Positions 1 through 8,938 of a stretch of DNA of 61,864 nucleotides are shown piece after piece. This DNA is from Chitinophagaceae bacterium (GTDB lineage: Bacteria > Bacteroidota > Bacteroidia > Chitinophagales > Chitinophagaceae), in assembly GCA_016710935.1 (NCBI GenBank), contig JADJTY010000010.1, positions 1 to 61,864 on the forward strand, read 5' to 3'. How positions within the stretch are numbered: the first letter of the stretch is position 1; each line of letters opens with the position of its first letter. A program made the position numbers and the translations under genes. The notes below the pieces were generated by a model. The model was not told the DNA's origin and made no database searches. It saw only the letters and a program-made list of their open reading frames with translations.

Positions 1-1
1 A

Positions 2-137
2 TTTGTGTTTTATGTTTTGGCCAGTCTTGAACTGATCGCCGAAGAGGATTGAAGACCCGTTTGGAGGAGATGAGAATGATGTACCAACAGGTTTACTGGC
101 AAAAAATATTCACCGGCATGTAGCAGAAATTATCTAA
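2..137 (+). pseudogene. Bestrophin-like channel, C-terminal end (partial, frameshifted)
   Basis: This is the last ~45 codons of a bestrophin/UPF0187-type membrane channel running in from the left edge. Reading frame 2 gives FVFYVLASLELIAEE and, after one extra base near position 50, the frame continues as IEDPFGGDENDVPTGL and ends at a TAA at 135-137. The E-x-IEDPFG-x-D-x-NDLP-like motif is the hallmark of the cytoplasmic tail of bestrophin-family proteins, which form pentameric chloride or other anion channels in the inner membrane. Only the tail is present, so nothing can be said about the pore. The single-base shift could be a sequencing error because neighbouring genes show the same kind of damage. 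Confidence 0.55.
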
Positions 138-159
138 AGATTTTTGCCGGTTAAAATAC

Positions 160-939
160 TTAACCTGAGGCAGGTGCCGGATGAAATATTTTTAGCAACA
201 GTTCATACAGCTCCGGATGTTTTTCTTTCAGCAGGTCGGGTCGTTCGAAAAATATTCAGATACCACGGCAAAAAATTCGGCTTCATTGGTAGCGCCATAT
301 GGGTTAATGTCTGATTGATCGTCAATGATCTCTTTTATTTTTTCCTGCATCAACTTCAGCCATGGCTTTATGTATTGCCTGTTCAGTAAGGATTCCGGAA
401 TTCCATCAATTTCTCCATCTGTTTTATCAACCAGGTGTACAAACTCGTGGATGGCTGTATTGTTTTGCCGGTTTTTCGTTTATAAACGCCTGCCGCAGTT
501 CAAATCTGAGATAAGATCATCACCTGGTTTAATGCACCGCTGCCCACCATACCCAAAATATTTCTACCCTCGCCCTGTTGTCAAATTCATGGTCAAAAGA
601 ATCGGGATACAGTAACACTTCATTCAGGTTTGGGTACTCCCAACCGGAAAATTAAAAATGGGGATGATGGCGCTGGCTGCAATCAATACTTTGTCTACAT
701 CTTCAACAACAGTTTTAACACCGGTTATTTTCACCTGCGTTAAAAAATGAGTCGTTCTTGTTTCAAATTCTGTTTTCTTATTCTCATTCAATTGCTGATA
801 AAAGGGAATCTTTTCCTGTAGAATATTTTTTAGCAAGGGGGACCGGCTCTGTAACTTTTATTTTCTTTTTGCAGGAATTTAACCGCATAAAAATTGCCAG
901 TATAAAAATGCCGAGGATGAGTATTTGTATTGTTTGCAT
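160..939 (-). pseudogene. M90/MtfA-like zinc peptidase, frameshifted
   Basis: The pieces of one MtfA-family (M90) zinc-dependent peptidase gene can be followed on the minus strand through several frames. From ATG at 939 there is a hydrophobic N-terminal helix, then IPFYQQLNENKKTEF and ITGVKTVVEDVDKVLIAAS (frame ending 624), then WEYPNLNEVLLYPDSF, GRNILGMVGSGALNQV, the HExxH zinc site as AIHEFVHLVDK, and the conserved DINPYGATNEAEFFAVVSEY, followed by PDLLKEKHPELYELL and a TAA at 160-162. At least four or five single-base shifts are needed, one in a run of five C near 838 and one in a T run near 247. The order and completeness of motifs say the gene is full length; whether it is a real pseudogene or an error-rich read cannot be decided here. 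Confidence 0.72.
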
Positions 940-958
940 ACAAAGAAATCAGTGATTT

Positions 959-1420
959 TTATTTTTTAGGCGCTCTTTTTATAGGCTTGCCATATTTTTT
1001 CATCATCCGGTCTTTCTTTCTTACAATAAAATTCACTTTGCTGTTCTTGGCCGATTTTTCATGAAAGGCCGGGCCACGTTCTTCCGCTTTGGGGATCTTC
1101 AACTGGATCGTCTTCATAAACACTTTTGGCTTTTCGTCTTCTGTCAGTTCTTCAGATATCACGAGATGGCCAGGCAGTGCAGCATTGGTTATGGGTTGTT
1201 TCATCAATGTTTCAATCGCTTCCTGCAAAGGTTTTTCCTTTTCGGTAATAAAGCTGATGGCAATACCTTTTTTATCGGCCCTTCCCGTTCGGCCAATGCG
1301 GTGTATATAATTCTCCGGCACTTCGGGCACATCAAAATTAATTACATGCGTTACTTCAGCCACATCAATTCTCTCTTGCAACAATATCGGTTGCAATAAT
1401 AAAGCGGTAAACGCCTTCAT
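959..1420 (-). CDS. DEAD-box RNA helicase, C-terminal fragment (same gene as 1365-2288)
   Basis: This frame carries the end of helicase domain 2 and the tail of the DEAD-box protein whose N-terminal part lies just upstream. The genuine sequence begins at IDVAEVTHVINFDVPE, followed by HRIGRTGRA (motif VI) and a basic tail ending KPIKRAPKK. The first residues of the open frame, before IDVAEV, are an out-of-frame extension. The gene is joined to the upstream frame by removing one base in the GAGAG stretch near 1385, which restores ATDIVARGIDVAEVTHV. It is convergent with nothing on the left and 20 bp from the peptidase relic start. Confidence 0.85.
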   Translation of the reverse strand: MKAFTALLLQPILLQERIDVAEVTHVINFDVPEVPENYIHRIGRTGRADKKGIAISFITEKEKPLQEAIETLMKQPITNAALPGHLVISEELTEDEKPKVFMKTIQLKIPKAEERGPAFHEKSAKNSKVNFIVRKKDRMMKKYGKPIKRAPKK

Positions 1421-2288
1421 GAAATTGCTTAACCGTATTAAACCGGTGATTTTGTTCTTTGTTTGAATGTATCACGCCGGCCGTGCCCGGAAATTTTGCT
1501 TCCAGTTGTTCATACAGGTCATCGGCTAGTTTTTTTGTGCCCACAAAAACCAACACCTTGGTCATGCTTTCATCCTCAGTTAACAGCAGGTGCAGCAAAT
1601 TTACTTTGGTGTAAAAATTAGGCACATCATAAAATGCCTGTTCAATATTTTCAAGTGGCGTACCGGTTGGTGAGGCTTCCACTCGTTCCGGTTCATTAAA
1701 ATAAGTGTCCATCAAAGATTCCACCTCATCGGTAATGGTTGCAGAAAACAAAAGGTTCTGGCGCTTGTCCGGTAAAAGGTCAAGTATATTTTTTATCTGT
1801 GTTCTGAAACCCAGGTTCAGCATTTCATCCATTTCATCAATCACCAGTTTTTTAATGGCCTTGGTTTTAAATGCGCCATTCAATATCAGGTCATACAGTC
1901 TGCCTGGTGTTGCCACCAATACATCTGCACCGCTTTGCAGATCCTTCCATTGTGTATTAATATTTACACCGCCGTAAATGGGTATGGCCACCACACTCAT
2001 ATAGGTGGTTAGTTCCTTTACCGATTCTACCACCTGCACCGCCAGCTCCCTGGTAGGTACAATGATCAATATCTGTGGGTTTTTATCTTTACTGAATTTC
2101 CACAACCGCAGTAACGGCAAGAGGTAAGCAAATGTTTTACCGGTGCCGGTTTGGGCAATGCCACATACATCCCTGCCACTCATTACAACCGGAAAAACCC
2201 GGTGCTGAATGGTAGTGGGGGTTGTATAGCCTCTTTCATCCAGCGCATTGAGCAATGCGGTATTTAAATTTAAATCGCTAAACTTCAT
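1365..2288 (-). CDS. DEAD-box RNA helicase, N-terminal part (frameshifted gene)
   Basis: ATP-dependent RNA helicase of the RhlE-like type, acting on structured RNA in the cytoplasm (ribosome assembly or mRNA turnover). Visible motifs in order are the Q motif (TPTTIQHRVFP), Walker A AQTGTGKT, motif Ia PTRELAVQV, motif Ib ATPGRL, motif II written DEMD rather than DEAD (LVIDEMDEMLNLGF), motif III SAT, and motif V start ATDIVAR. The frame then runs out at EN because of a one-base insertion near 1385; motif VI is in the next frame (959-1420). Reconstituted length is about 440 aa, normal for the family. The ATG at 2288 fits the family N-terminus. DEMD in place of DEAD is a tolerated variant. Confidence 0.9.
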   Translation of the reverse strand: MKFSDLNLNTALLNALDERGYTTPTTIQHRVFPVVMSGRDVCGIAQTGTGKTFAYLLPLLRLWKFSKDKNPQILIIVPTRELAVQVVESVKELTTYMSVVAIPIYGGVNINTQWKDLQSGADVLVATPGRLYDLILNGAFKTKAIKKLVIDEMDEMLNLGFRTQIKNILDLLPDKRQNLLFSATITDEVESLMDTYFNEPERVEASPTGTPLENIEQAFYDVPNFYTKVNLLHLLLTEDESMTKVLVFVGTKKLADDLYEQLEAKFPGTAGVIHSNKEQNHRFNTVKQFHEGVYRFIIATDIVAREN

Positions 2289-2362
2289 ACTAAAAATATA
2301 TGTTGCGAAGGTAGTTTTAAATTATTTGAAGCGGTTTATGTACTGTTAAAGGATCAGACAGA

Positions 2363-2420
2363 GGTGTCACCTTTTTAATTCCTGCATTTTACTATAAGGT
2401 TCTAAATAAAAGGTGACACC
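2363..2420. repeat. 13-bp inverted repeat between helicase and WG-repeat gene
   Basis: GGTGTCACCTTTT at 2363-2375 is the exact reverse complement of AAAAGGTGACACC at 2408-2420, with a 32-bp AT-rich loop between. It lies in the 230-bp divergent intergenic region. It may be a small mobile palindrome (REP-like or MITE-like), since it is more perfect than needed for a terminator and has no adjacent T-tract on either side that belongs to a gene end. Confidence 0.6.
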
Positions 2421-2518
2421 GCTTACAGTCATATTAAATTTAGCTCTGTTAAACCCAAAATACCCTCCGGCCCTTATCATTGCCCGCTGTTTTTTTGTAA
2501 TTTTAAAAAAAAAAACTG

Positions 2519-3784
2519 GTGGTACCCATGCTGTATAAAAAGATCATGTCAAGCGGTGAAAACGGAATATTTATCATTAAAGATGGCGCAGATCATGTTG
2601 GTTTATATTCAGTGCCTGCACAAAAAATTATTGTTGAGCCGCAGTATTATGAAATAGAAAGCTTTAGCGAAGGCCTGGCAACAGTAAAAAAAAGAAAGGG
2701 TGATTTTGGTTTTTTATGGGGCGCTGTTGATGTTAATGGTTCTGTAATTATCCCTGTTGAGTACGATTACCTGGGTTTTTTAAGTGAAGGGCTGATAAAT
2801 TTTCAGAAAGAAAATAAGATGGGTTTCCTGGATAAAAATAATAAGGTCATCATACCTGCCATGTACTATAATTTTTCTGCGTTTAGTGATGGATTGGCGG
2901 CTGTAAAGGTTTCGGAAACGGGCAAATATGGTTACATAGATAAAACGAATACTTTGGTCATTCCTGCTGAATATGAAGATGCAAACCCTTTTTACGGTGG
3001 TTTTACATCTGTTGCCAAAAAGAAAGGCTACACTACGGGCAGTGCAGGTAAAGGATCTGTTACTATACCGGGCCAATGGGTAGTGATCAATAAAACCGGG
3101 AAAAAAATCCAGGAAAGATCTTTTGACAGGGTTTCTTCGTTAAATGCCGGCGGTCTTTTCATCATTGAATCGAATGGCAAAAAAGGAACGATGAACACGC
3201 AAGGTATGCCCATACTACCGATGGAATATACTGATGTAACCATTGACAAAGCCGGCTACACTGTTTTTAAAACCGTGGATACAAAAAAATATGGCATGAT
3301 GAACAATGTTGGTTCAACCATCGTTGCTGCTAATTATGATTATGTTTCGCCTACCACAGCCAACAGGTTTTATGTAATTCAAAATGGTAAGTATACCGTG
3401 GGCGATGTAAACAACAATATTTTCATACAGCCCGACAGTGCCAATGGTGTAATACTTGGTAAAAAAAGAATTGTTTATCACTACACCAACAAAGTGAAAA
3501 TCTTTGACCTGAACGGGAACCCGCAAAAAACTTTTACCGGTCTTAATTTAAAAAGCTTTGGCCATAGTCTAAGCGAAACAGAAGATTCTGTGAAACTTAA
3601 TTTTGATAATACCGTGCAACTCATTAACCTGGCCACCAACACAAAAAAAAGCATGCCTTTTGGCGAAGCCGGAGACTTTAATGAAGAAGGTATTTTTATC
3701 GGCAAACAAAATTGTATGATTTTTATGATCATACCGGTAAAAATTAAACACAGAAAGTTATTACTCGGTAGTAAACTTCAGTGA
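2519..3784 (+). CDS. WG-repeat protein, N-terminal part (frameshifted)
   Basis: Protein built from repeated WG (KWG leptospira-type) units, seen here as GLYSV..K.I..P.Y..., FSEGLATVKKRKGDFGF, GFLDKNNKVIIPAMY and KYGYIDKTNTLVIPAEYED. The repeats usually form a beta-structured scaffold; no enzymatic site is visible. The start is uncertain: the frame opens with GTG at 2519, but ATG at 2528 or 2546 fits as well, and a poly-A run of eleven just upstream could hide a frameshift and a lost signal peptide. From about residue 400 the frame leaves the true sequence; the correct continuation (DFYDHTGKN, then FSDGICALQ) lies in other frames and leads into 3798-4676, so two or three shifts fall within 3700-3800. 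No partner gene is obvious. Confidence 0.8.
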   Translation: MVPMLYKKIMSSGENGIFIIKDGADHVGLYSVPAQKIIVEPQYYEIESFSEGLATVKKRKGDFGFLWGAVDVNGSVIIPVEYDYLGFLSEGLINFQKENKMGFLDKNNKVIIPAMYYNFSAFSDGLAAVKVSETGKYGYIDKTNTLVIPAEYEDANPFYGGFTSVAKKKGYTTGSAGKGSVTIPGQWVVINKTGKKIQERSFDRVSSLNAGGLFIIESNGKKGTMNTQGMPILPMEYTDVTIDKAGYTVFKTVDTKKYGMMNNVGSTIVAANYDYVSPTTANRFYVIQNGKYTVGDVNNNIFIQPDSANGVILGKKRIVYHYTNKVKIFDLNGNPQKTFTGLNLKSFGHSLSETEDSVKLNFDNTVQLINLATNTKKSMPFGEAGDFNEEGIFIGKQNCMIFMIIPVKIKHRKLLLGSKLQ

Positions 3785-3797
3785 TGGTATTTGTGCT

Positions 3798-4676
3798 TTG
3801 CAGGTAAGCAGTACATCGGCACCACAGCTGGCCGACAAAACCTTTAAAAAGATAAAAGACCTCAATACTAATTTCCAGGGGCCGTATTCCGAAGGACTTG
3901 CTTATGCCAATAACCTCCAGACAGGAAACATCTATTACCTGGATAAAAAGGGAAACGAGGTATTCAGTATAAGTGCTAAAGAAGGCAGCAAGTGTGTGGG
4001 TGGTCTTATCACTGTTAAAGATAAAACCAACAGGTATTTTCTTGTAGACAAAACAGGCAAACCCGTAAACTCATTAACCTGGGACGCAATTGGCATTTTT
4101 TCTGATGGCCTTGCTTTGGTGAAAAACAATTCAAAATGGGGTTATATAGATGCACAGGGAAATAAAGTTATTGATACGAAGTATGATATAGGAAGCGGGT
4201 TTACAAAAGGTGCTGCCATTGTTAAGTTAAATAATCAGTTTTTTCTGATCAATAAAAAAGGAGAACCCATTAACAGCAATAAATATGATGCAGCCGGTGC
4301 ACCTGATAACGGTACTTTTCCTGTTCAAAAAGATAGTCTGACCGGCCTGATAGACAGCAAAGGAAATACCCTTATTGATTTTAAAAAAAGCTACAACAGC
4401 CTTTTGTATATGTCTGAAGAACGGGCTTGGGCTTCACAAGACGGGAAATGGGGATTGCTTGACAATACGGGCAAAGCGCTTACTGATTTTATGTACGATG
4501 GTGCCCTGTCTTTTAAAAATGGTTATGCCGTGGTGATGCTCGATGATAAATATGGGCTTATAAATAAAGCAGGTAAGCTCGTAGTTCCTGCGGAATACAA
4601 ATCACTGGGCTCTATTTACAAAAACACTATGCTGGGTATAAGGGCTGCGGAAACTGTTTTTTATAATCTGAAGTAA
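3798..4676 (+). CDS. WG-repeat protein, C-terminal part (same gene as 2519-3784)
   Basis: This frame continues the WG-repeat protein with at least five more units, for example FSDGLALVKNNSKWGYIDAQG, KWGLLDNTGKALTDFMYDG and KYGLINKAGKLVVPAEYKS, and ends at TAA 4674-4676. Repeats alternate a buried Gly-Tyr/Leu-Ile-(D/N) strand with an IP-x-x-Y-(D/E) strand, as in other WG proteins. It was one reading frame with the upstream ORF: the sequence between 3765 and 3798 reads NFSDGICALQV in frame with it. The whole protein would be about 715 aa. Function is unknown; WG proteins in Bacteroidota are often periplasmic or surface scaffolds. Confidence 0.8.
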   Translation: MQVSSTSAPQLADKTFKKIKDLNTNFQGPYSEGLAYANNLQTGNIYYLDKKGNEVFSISAKEGSKCVGGLITVKDKTNRYFLVDKTGKPVNSLTWDAIGIFSDGLALVKNNSKWGYIDAQGNKVIDTKYDIGSGFTKGAAIVKLNNQFFLINKKGEPINSNKYDAAGAPDNGTFPVQKDSLTGLIDSKGNTLIDFKKSYNSLLYMSEERAWASQDGKWGLLDNTGKALTDFMYDGALSFKNGYAVVMLDDKYGLINKAGKLVVPAEYKSLGSIYKNTMLGIRAAETVFYNLK

Positions 4677-4681
4677 TTTGC

Positions 4682-4737
4682 CCCGCAGAATACGCAGATG
4701 TCGCAGAAAGAACGGTGTATACTGCGTATTCTGCGGG
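4682..4737. repeat. Intergenic palindrome, GCAGA family
   Basis: CCCGCAGAATACGCAG at 4682-4697 is the exact reverse complement of CTGCGTATTCTGCGGG at 4722-4737. It sits between two convergent genes and could serve both as a bidirectional terminator. Related sequence occurs near 5275, 37720-37780 and 38720-38800, so it belongs to a dispersed family. Confidence 0.75.
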
Positions 4738-4740
4738 TTA

Positions 4741-5208
4741 TTACACTTTGCCAATAAGCTTGCGCACTAAATCTGTTTCAAACCCCTTCTGCAATAAGTG
4801 ATCCTGTAATTTTCTTTTTTTAATGAAGCTATTTTTTTCTGCTTTCAATGTTTTTAATTTCTGTTCAAAAAGCTTTTCTGCTGTTTTTGTATAATCATTT
4901 TCATCAATAGCCTTCAAAGCTTTTTTTATGCAATACTCACTTACCTGTTTTTGTTTAAGGCCATACTTAATTTTAACCCGGCCCCATTGTTTTATCCTGA
5001 ATTTTCCGCCCGCAAACTGAATGGCAAAGCGTTCTTCATTCAGGTAATTGTCGCTGATGAGTTCACTCAGTAATTCATCTACTTCATTTTTATTCATCCC
5101 GAGACTGTACAGCTTTTCTTTTACCTCGCTGTGGCAGCGCTCCTGGTAGGCACAATATTGTTTTGCTTTCTGCAGGGCTTCTTCTTTTGAATGATATTTA
5201 TTGTTCAT
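4741..5208 (-). CDS. recX: RecX-family regulatory protein
   Basis: RecX binds RecA filaments in the cytoplasm and modulates recombination. The 155-aa protein has the three helical RecX repeats: KAKQYCAYQERCHSEVKEKL, then DELLSELISDNYLNEERFA with the conserved LN-x-ERFA and the RIKQWG-x-x-KIKYGLKQK segment, and a final KLQDHLLQKGFETDLVRKLI repeat. I chose ATG at 5208 (MNNKYHSKEEAL) because the open frame upstream of it runs back through an intergenic palindrome cluster and encodes no family sequence. No recA is adjacent. Length is normal for the family. Confidence 0.9.
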   Translation of the reverse strand: MNNKYHSKEEALQKAKQYCAYQERCHSEVKEKLYSLGMNKNEVDELLSELISDNYLNEERFAIQFAGGKFRIKQWGRVKIKYGLKQKQVSEYCIKKALKAIDENDYTKTAEKLFEQKLKTLKAEKNSFIKKRKLQDHLLQKGFETDLVRKLIGKV

Positions 5209-5248
5209 TGAAGTAAAAGTAAAACATAATACCACAAATGATTTAATG

Positions 5249-5458
5249 GGTTTTGCCTTCGGCAAAATAATGGGCCCGCAGATGTCGCAGATGTCGCAGA
5301 AAATTGTTTGTTTAGTCTGCGTTTTCAGCGAAACTTGCCTACCGGCAGGCAGGTTTACAGGAATTGATTTGCCTTCGGCAAAATTAATTTGCCACAGAGG
5401 CACAGAAGCACGGAAACAACAGATGTTCCCTTCTGTGCTTCCGTGCCTCTGTGGCAAA
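5249..5458. repeat. Cluster of nested intergenic palindromes
   Basis: The 250 bp upstream of recX consist of several palindromes: TTTTGCCTTCGGCAAAA at 5251-5267 and a second copy of the core near 5369-5382, two GCAGATGTCGCAGA units near 5275-5300, a CCTACCGGCAGGCAGG palindrome near 5338-5353, and a 28-bp hairpin arm at 5388-5415 that pairs with 5431-5458 with two mismatches (core GCCACAGAGGCAC / GTGCCTCTGTGGC). The same words recur near 37.7-37.9 and 38.7-38.8 kb. They look like dispersed REP-like elements nesting in each other. Confidence 0.75.
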
Positions 5459-5486
5459 TATCATTCAGGAGCGAAGCTTCTGAATT

Positions 5487-6380
5487 CTAATTCTCTTTTT
5501 TAGGCCTCTTGTTTTTATCCGGGTTTACAAAAAAGATCAGTGGTTCACTTCTGGCTTCTCCATTACCATCGGTTTGTGTTACGGGGTTCCCACTTGCATC
5601 CAGCGATTGTATGGTCCATATAAATGTGGGAAGTTTTTTTGTTTCTTCATCATACGGTAAAAAAGATAATTGCGGCTGCCAGATGAATTGCGTGGCAGCT
5701 ACAACTTCTTTATCCAGCAAAGGCTGGTTACTCCGCAAAGCCTGCACCGGGCTTTGTGTTGGCAACACTTCAAACACCTGTATGCGGTAGGTAACCGGCG
5801 ATGGTTGTGTTGGCACTACCGGGCTCCACCTGAAGATGATGGCTGTTTGCGCCTGCTTTGCATCCATCACTTCTTCATTATACGGCTTCATTAAAATGGG
5901 CAATTGTGTTGAAGCCAGGTAAAAGGTTTTGCATTGCTCTTCGCCCTGTGGGGTATAGTCTATAATATTAACCGGCCTTGCACAAAGGATATAATTACCA
6001 GCAGGCAGCTTACCGGTTCTTTGTAAAGATGTTTTGTATTTACCGGTAAACACCATAAACTCCAGCGGCATTACATCGTTGGCAAAAAGAATTAACGGTG
6101 TTCCTGTTGAGTTAAGTGTAAACACAGGTGTTTTAGCCAGGTCGGCCGAGGCTACAACGGTTCCGTCCGTTGTTTTGATCTCCGTTTTTATTTTAAACTG
6201 ACCTCCTGGAGCGCCAGGTTGTCCTCCTGTAACGATCAGTGTAAGTACTTCACGCCTGTTGCCCCATTCAGATAATTGTGCAGGCGGCTGTGTATTAAGT
6301 ATTGCAAAATTGAATTTTACCTGTGCCATTGAAGTGGCGACAATAAAGATTGCGATGGCGGTTGATATTAGCTTTTTCAT
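5487..6380 (-). CDS. Small secreted protein with FRWSP (Fn3-like) domain
   Basis: A 297-aa exported protein of unknown function. A signal peptide (residues 1-19, ending SMAQ) is followed by an N-terminal domain of about 130 residues with LSEWGNRREVLTLIVT and GKLPAGNYILCARPVN, then a second beta-rich domain opening with IIFRWSPVVPTQPSPVTYRI. Both parts resemble the start of the larger proteins at 25614-27956 and 13206-16139, whose domains read FRWTPLVPKP and FKWTPVLPRP. The N-terminal domain may belong to the TANFOR-like domains of Bacteroidota surface proteins, but this is only a resemblance. It overlaps the barrel gene upstream by 4 bp (ATGA), so the two are translationally coupled and probably act together. 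Confidence 0.75.
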   Translation of the reverse strand: MKKLISTAIAIFIVATSMAQVKFNFAILNTQPPAQLSEWGNRREVLTLIVTGGQPGAPGGQFKIKTEIKTTDGTVVASADLAKTPVFTLNSTGTPLILFANDVMPLEFMVFTGKYKTSLQRTGKLPAGNYILCARPVNIIDYTPQGEEQCKTFYLASTQLPILMKPYNEEVMDAKQAQTAIIFRWSPVVPTQPSPVTYRIQVFEVLPTQSPVQALRSNQPLLDKEVVAATQFIWQPQLSFLPYDEETKKLPTFIWTIQSLDASGNPVTQTDGNGEARSEPLIFFVNPDKNKRPKKEN

Positions 6381-8131
6381 TTTTGTTTTTTTGTGTCAAA
6401 ACGATATTGAAATCCCGTGCGGCAACCTGTTTCTACATAGTTGGCACCGTTGGGTGTTATTTCGTTTCCGTATTTAAAATAGTTGGTGGTCAAAAAAGTA
6501 ATCCAGGTTAACTTCTTTGTTAATTTATAATCAACATTGCAGCTGGCAATTAAATTGTTATTGTTGCTGAAGCTGTTAAGTTTTCCCAAGGTATACTGTA
6601 ATTGCCCCCTGAGCCGCATCTTCTTTTTAGCAGCCTGCATACTTAATGCAGCGCTTAAAGTGGCCAGGGTTATCTTAGCACCGGGCACATCATTATAAAA
6701 ATACAGGATGCTGAAGTCTGGCGATATTTCTTTTTCAAGATAAGTTGGCACATAAGTAAGCACCCCTGTGTGGGTATTGTTGGAGGTGGTAAGTCCGGTC
6801 ATCACATCACGTTCATCGTACTTGCTGTAATTATAGCTCATACTTAACAGGTGAATGATCTTTTTGCCGGTAAATGTAAATGTTGGGTTTATACCCAGGT
6901 CGTTACTTACATTTTTTATGCCGAAAGGGTTAAGACCGCTGGCGGTTTGAAAACCAAAATTGTTATAGTTGATATTTAAACTAAACTTATCGCTGAACTG
7001 TGTAAACCAGTTGAGGTTACCAATGAATTGTTTTGCCCTCAATGCTGTGTTCTTTACATTATTTACCCTCTGGCCCAGGCTGGCAACAATATTCATTTTG
7101 TTTTTCCAGGTATTGATACGGGTGTTCAACAGATAATCAAGTCTGTCGCTTTGTAAAAAAGGATAGCCAATTGTTTGAAACCCGGCACCCAGGTATTTTA
7201 CCATTACCCCCAGGTCGAGGTTCTTACCTTTTTTTCCAACGGCAAGTTGCCCGGCAAAATCGGTAAGTGTAGACGTGTGTGCTTCAATAAAAGGTTTCAG
7301 GCTTTTTACATTAGGGCTAAGTGGCGTTGCCAGGTCTTTAGTAAAAGTTGATTGTGCCCCTTCAGCTTTAAAATAAAAGCCTTTCTCCAGGTACAGATCA
7401 GATACGAGGCTTATCACAATACCTTCCTGCGGCCTGATGGTTAATGGCGGTGGCGCAGCAGATGTGGGTACGTCTTTTCCTTTGGCAATATTTAATGCAA
7501 ACAAATAACTGTCTTCTTTTTCAACACCAATTTGTGCCATCCAGTTTTTACGTTTGTAAGCTCCGGTTACTGTTGGTGGTCCTGCCACATAATTTATACC
7601 CTGTTGTGATATGCCTGTAAAAAATTTAAACCTGAATATTTTGGGCCTCAGATCTACGCCCACACCAAACACGCCGATATCGCCTGTTGAAAGTTCAGAA
7701 TATTTTAAATACTGTGTACCCAACTGCAGTTCGGCCCATTTGTATTTTGGGTTTAGGCCAAAACTGTTCATGGGATTGGTAATGAACTGCCCAAAGCTTG
7801 GTTTTTTAATGCCTGCATAGGGCCCCGCAAAATTGGTGGGTATGGCTGCAAAATTAAAGTTAAACGGCAGGCTGAAGTTTTTACTGAACTTAAATGTTGG
7901 CGTAAAATTAAAGCGTACCTGGTTCCATGGCCTGCGTGGCTGGTAGCCTGTCCAGCCCGATGGGCTGCGGCTGAGGCCATACCCTTCGTAGGTTACGCCC
8001 ATGGTGCCGCTGATCTGTAATTTTTCTTTTGCTTTATCTTTTGCTTTGTTAAGGAGTAACGAATCTGTTACTTCCTGTGCTGTTAGCTCAAAGCCGGTTA
8101 GTAAAAAAAAGCAGAATAGTATATGCTTCAT
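6377..8131 (-). CDS. Outer-membrane beta-barrel protein
   Basis: A 584-aa protein with a signal peptide (MKHILFCFFLLTGFELTAQ) and a long series of amphipathic, aromatic-ended strands, such as VRFNFTPTFKFSKNFSLPFNFN, WAELQLGTQYLKYS and GLNPFGIKNVSNDLGINPTFTF, ending at RTGFQYRFDTKKQK, close to the aromatic C-terminus expected of barrels. It most likely forms an outer-membrane pore or anchor. It is not a recognisable PorP/SprF protein, which are shorter (about 300 aa). It shares a 4-bp overlap with the downstream FRWSP gene and follows two lipoprotein genes on the same strand, so it is a candidate export or anchoring partner for the secreted proteins of this locus. Confidence 0.8.
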   Translation of the reverse strand: MKHILFCFFLLTGFELTAQEVTDSLLLNKAKDKAKEKLQISGTMGVTYEGYGLSRSPSGWTGYQPRRPWNQVRFNFTPTFKFSKNFSLPFNFNFAAIPTNFAGPYAGIKKPSFGQFITNPMNSFGLNPKYKWAELQLGTQYLKYSELSTGDIGVFGVGVDLRPKIFRFKFFTGISQQGINYVAGPPTVTGAYKRKNWMAQIGVEKEDSYLFALNIAKGKDVPTSAAPPPLTIRPQEGIVISLVSDLYLEKGFYFKAEGAQSTFTKDLATPLSPNVKSLKPFIEAHTSTLTDFAGQLAVGKKGKNLDLGVMVKYLGAGFQTIGYPFLQSDRLDYLLNTRINTWKNKMNIVASLGQRVNNVKNTALRAKQFIGNLNWFTQFSDKFSLNINYNNFGFQTASGLNPFGIKNVSNDLGINPTFTFTGKKIIHLLSMSYNYSKYDERDVMTGLTTSNNTHTGVLTYVPTYLEKEISPDFSILYFYNDVPGAKITLATLSAALSMQAAKKKMRLRGQLQYTLGKLNSFSNNNNLIASCNVDYKLTKKLTWITFLTTNYFKYGNEITPNGANYVETGCRTGFQYRFDTKKQK

Positions 8132-8241
8132 TTTGGTATATTTTTATCAGTTTACAAATTTTAGCATTTTACGGGCAGCATTTAATCATTTTGTATAGAT
8201 GTGGCAGTTGGTTGTATAGGTGTGCATTAATGGCTATATCC

Positions 8242-8859
8242 CTACTGAAATACAATTTCTATATATGGAATGCCAATATTTGGCACCGGGCCGCCTGTAC
8301 CATAAAAGTTTGATGCTGTAATGGTTAAACCGTTATTGGTTACCGGAAAAAGATTGGCTGGTACATTAAAGGAAAGCATTCTTCCCTGAGTTGTAGCAAG
8401 ATTGCCCATATAGTTGGTCACCGTTCTTCTGATGGTATAGCTTTGCCCAGCTGTGATATTTACCGGGCTTATGCTTTTATAATTAATTACTGTGCTTTGA
8501 AAAATATGGTTGCCTGAGTACAGCACTACGTTGGCTGAGTTTACAATTTCTATTGTGTACGGAATATTGTTTACAAATAAAATAGGGTTTCCCTGATAAC
8601 CAACTTTGCAAATTACCTGGTTAGCATTTGTTGTAAATGTGTATTCATGCGTAAGCAAATCCATGTTTGTAATATCTGTAGCGCCAACCATAGTTAATTT
8701 AGCAAAACCGTACAATTGATTAAACTTTGTATTTGTTGTATCGCATGCAACGGCAGGCAAGGTTGGGGTAACCGTGCCCGGGCAACCTGATCCGGTTATT
8801 AAAACGGCTGCAAGTATTATGAACATGGGTAAACCGGTGGTTAAAAATATTTTTTTCAT
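8242..8859 (-). CDS. Lipoprotein B of a tandem pair
   Basis: A 205-aa predicted lipoprotein. Its N-terminus MKKIFLTTGLPMFIILAAV ends in LITGSGC, a relaxed lipobox, and is almost identical to that of the neighbour at 8939-9550. The body shares a column of residues with it: CDTTN, YEYTF.TNAN..IC.VGYQGN, I..ITA.Q.Y.(I/L)RRTV.N..GN.A.T, and a C-terminal IDFVFN/IEIVFQ. I chose ATG 8859 rather than the longer frame start at 9009 because the signal sequence and paralogue alignment begin there. Function is unknown. The intergenic gap to lipoprotein A is 79 bp. Confidence 0.78.
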   Translation of the reverse strand: MKKIFLTTGLPMFIILAAVLITGSGCPGTVTPTLPAVACDTTNTKFNQLYGFAKLTMVGATDITNMDLLTHEYTFTTNANQVICKVGYQGNPILFVNNIPYTIEIVNSANVVLYSGNHIFQSTVINYKSISPVNITAGQSYTIRRTVTNYMGNLATTQGRMLSFNVPANLFPVTNNGLTITASNFYGTGGPVPNIGIPYIEIVFQ

Positions 8860-8938
8860 ATTGTATGCTTTAGTGATTGGTTTATGTTGTTTAAATAACC
8901 AGTTAATTTTTGTGTAGTAAGTGCCGTGCAATTTTATT

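Noticed and set aside
6377..8131. Barrel gene as PorP/SprF of the type IX system
   Set aside because: It is nearly twice the usual length and lacks the PorP/SprF N-terminal motifs I would expect; only a general barrel call is supported.
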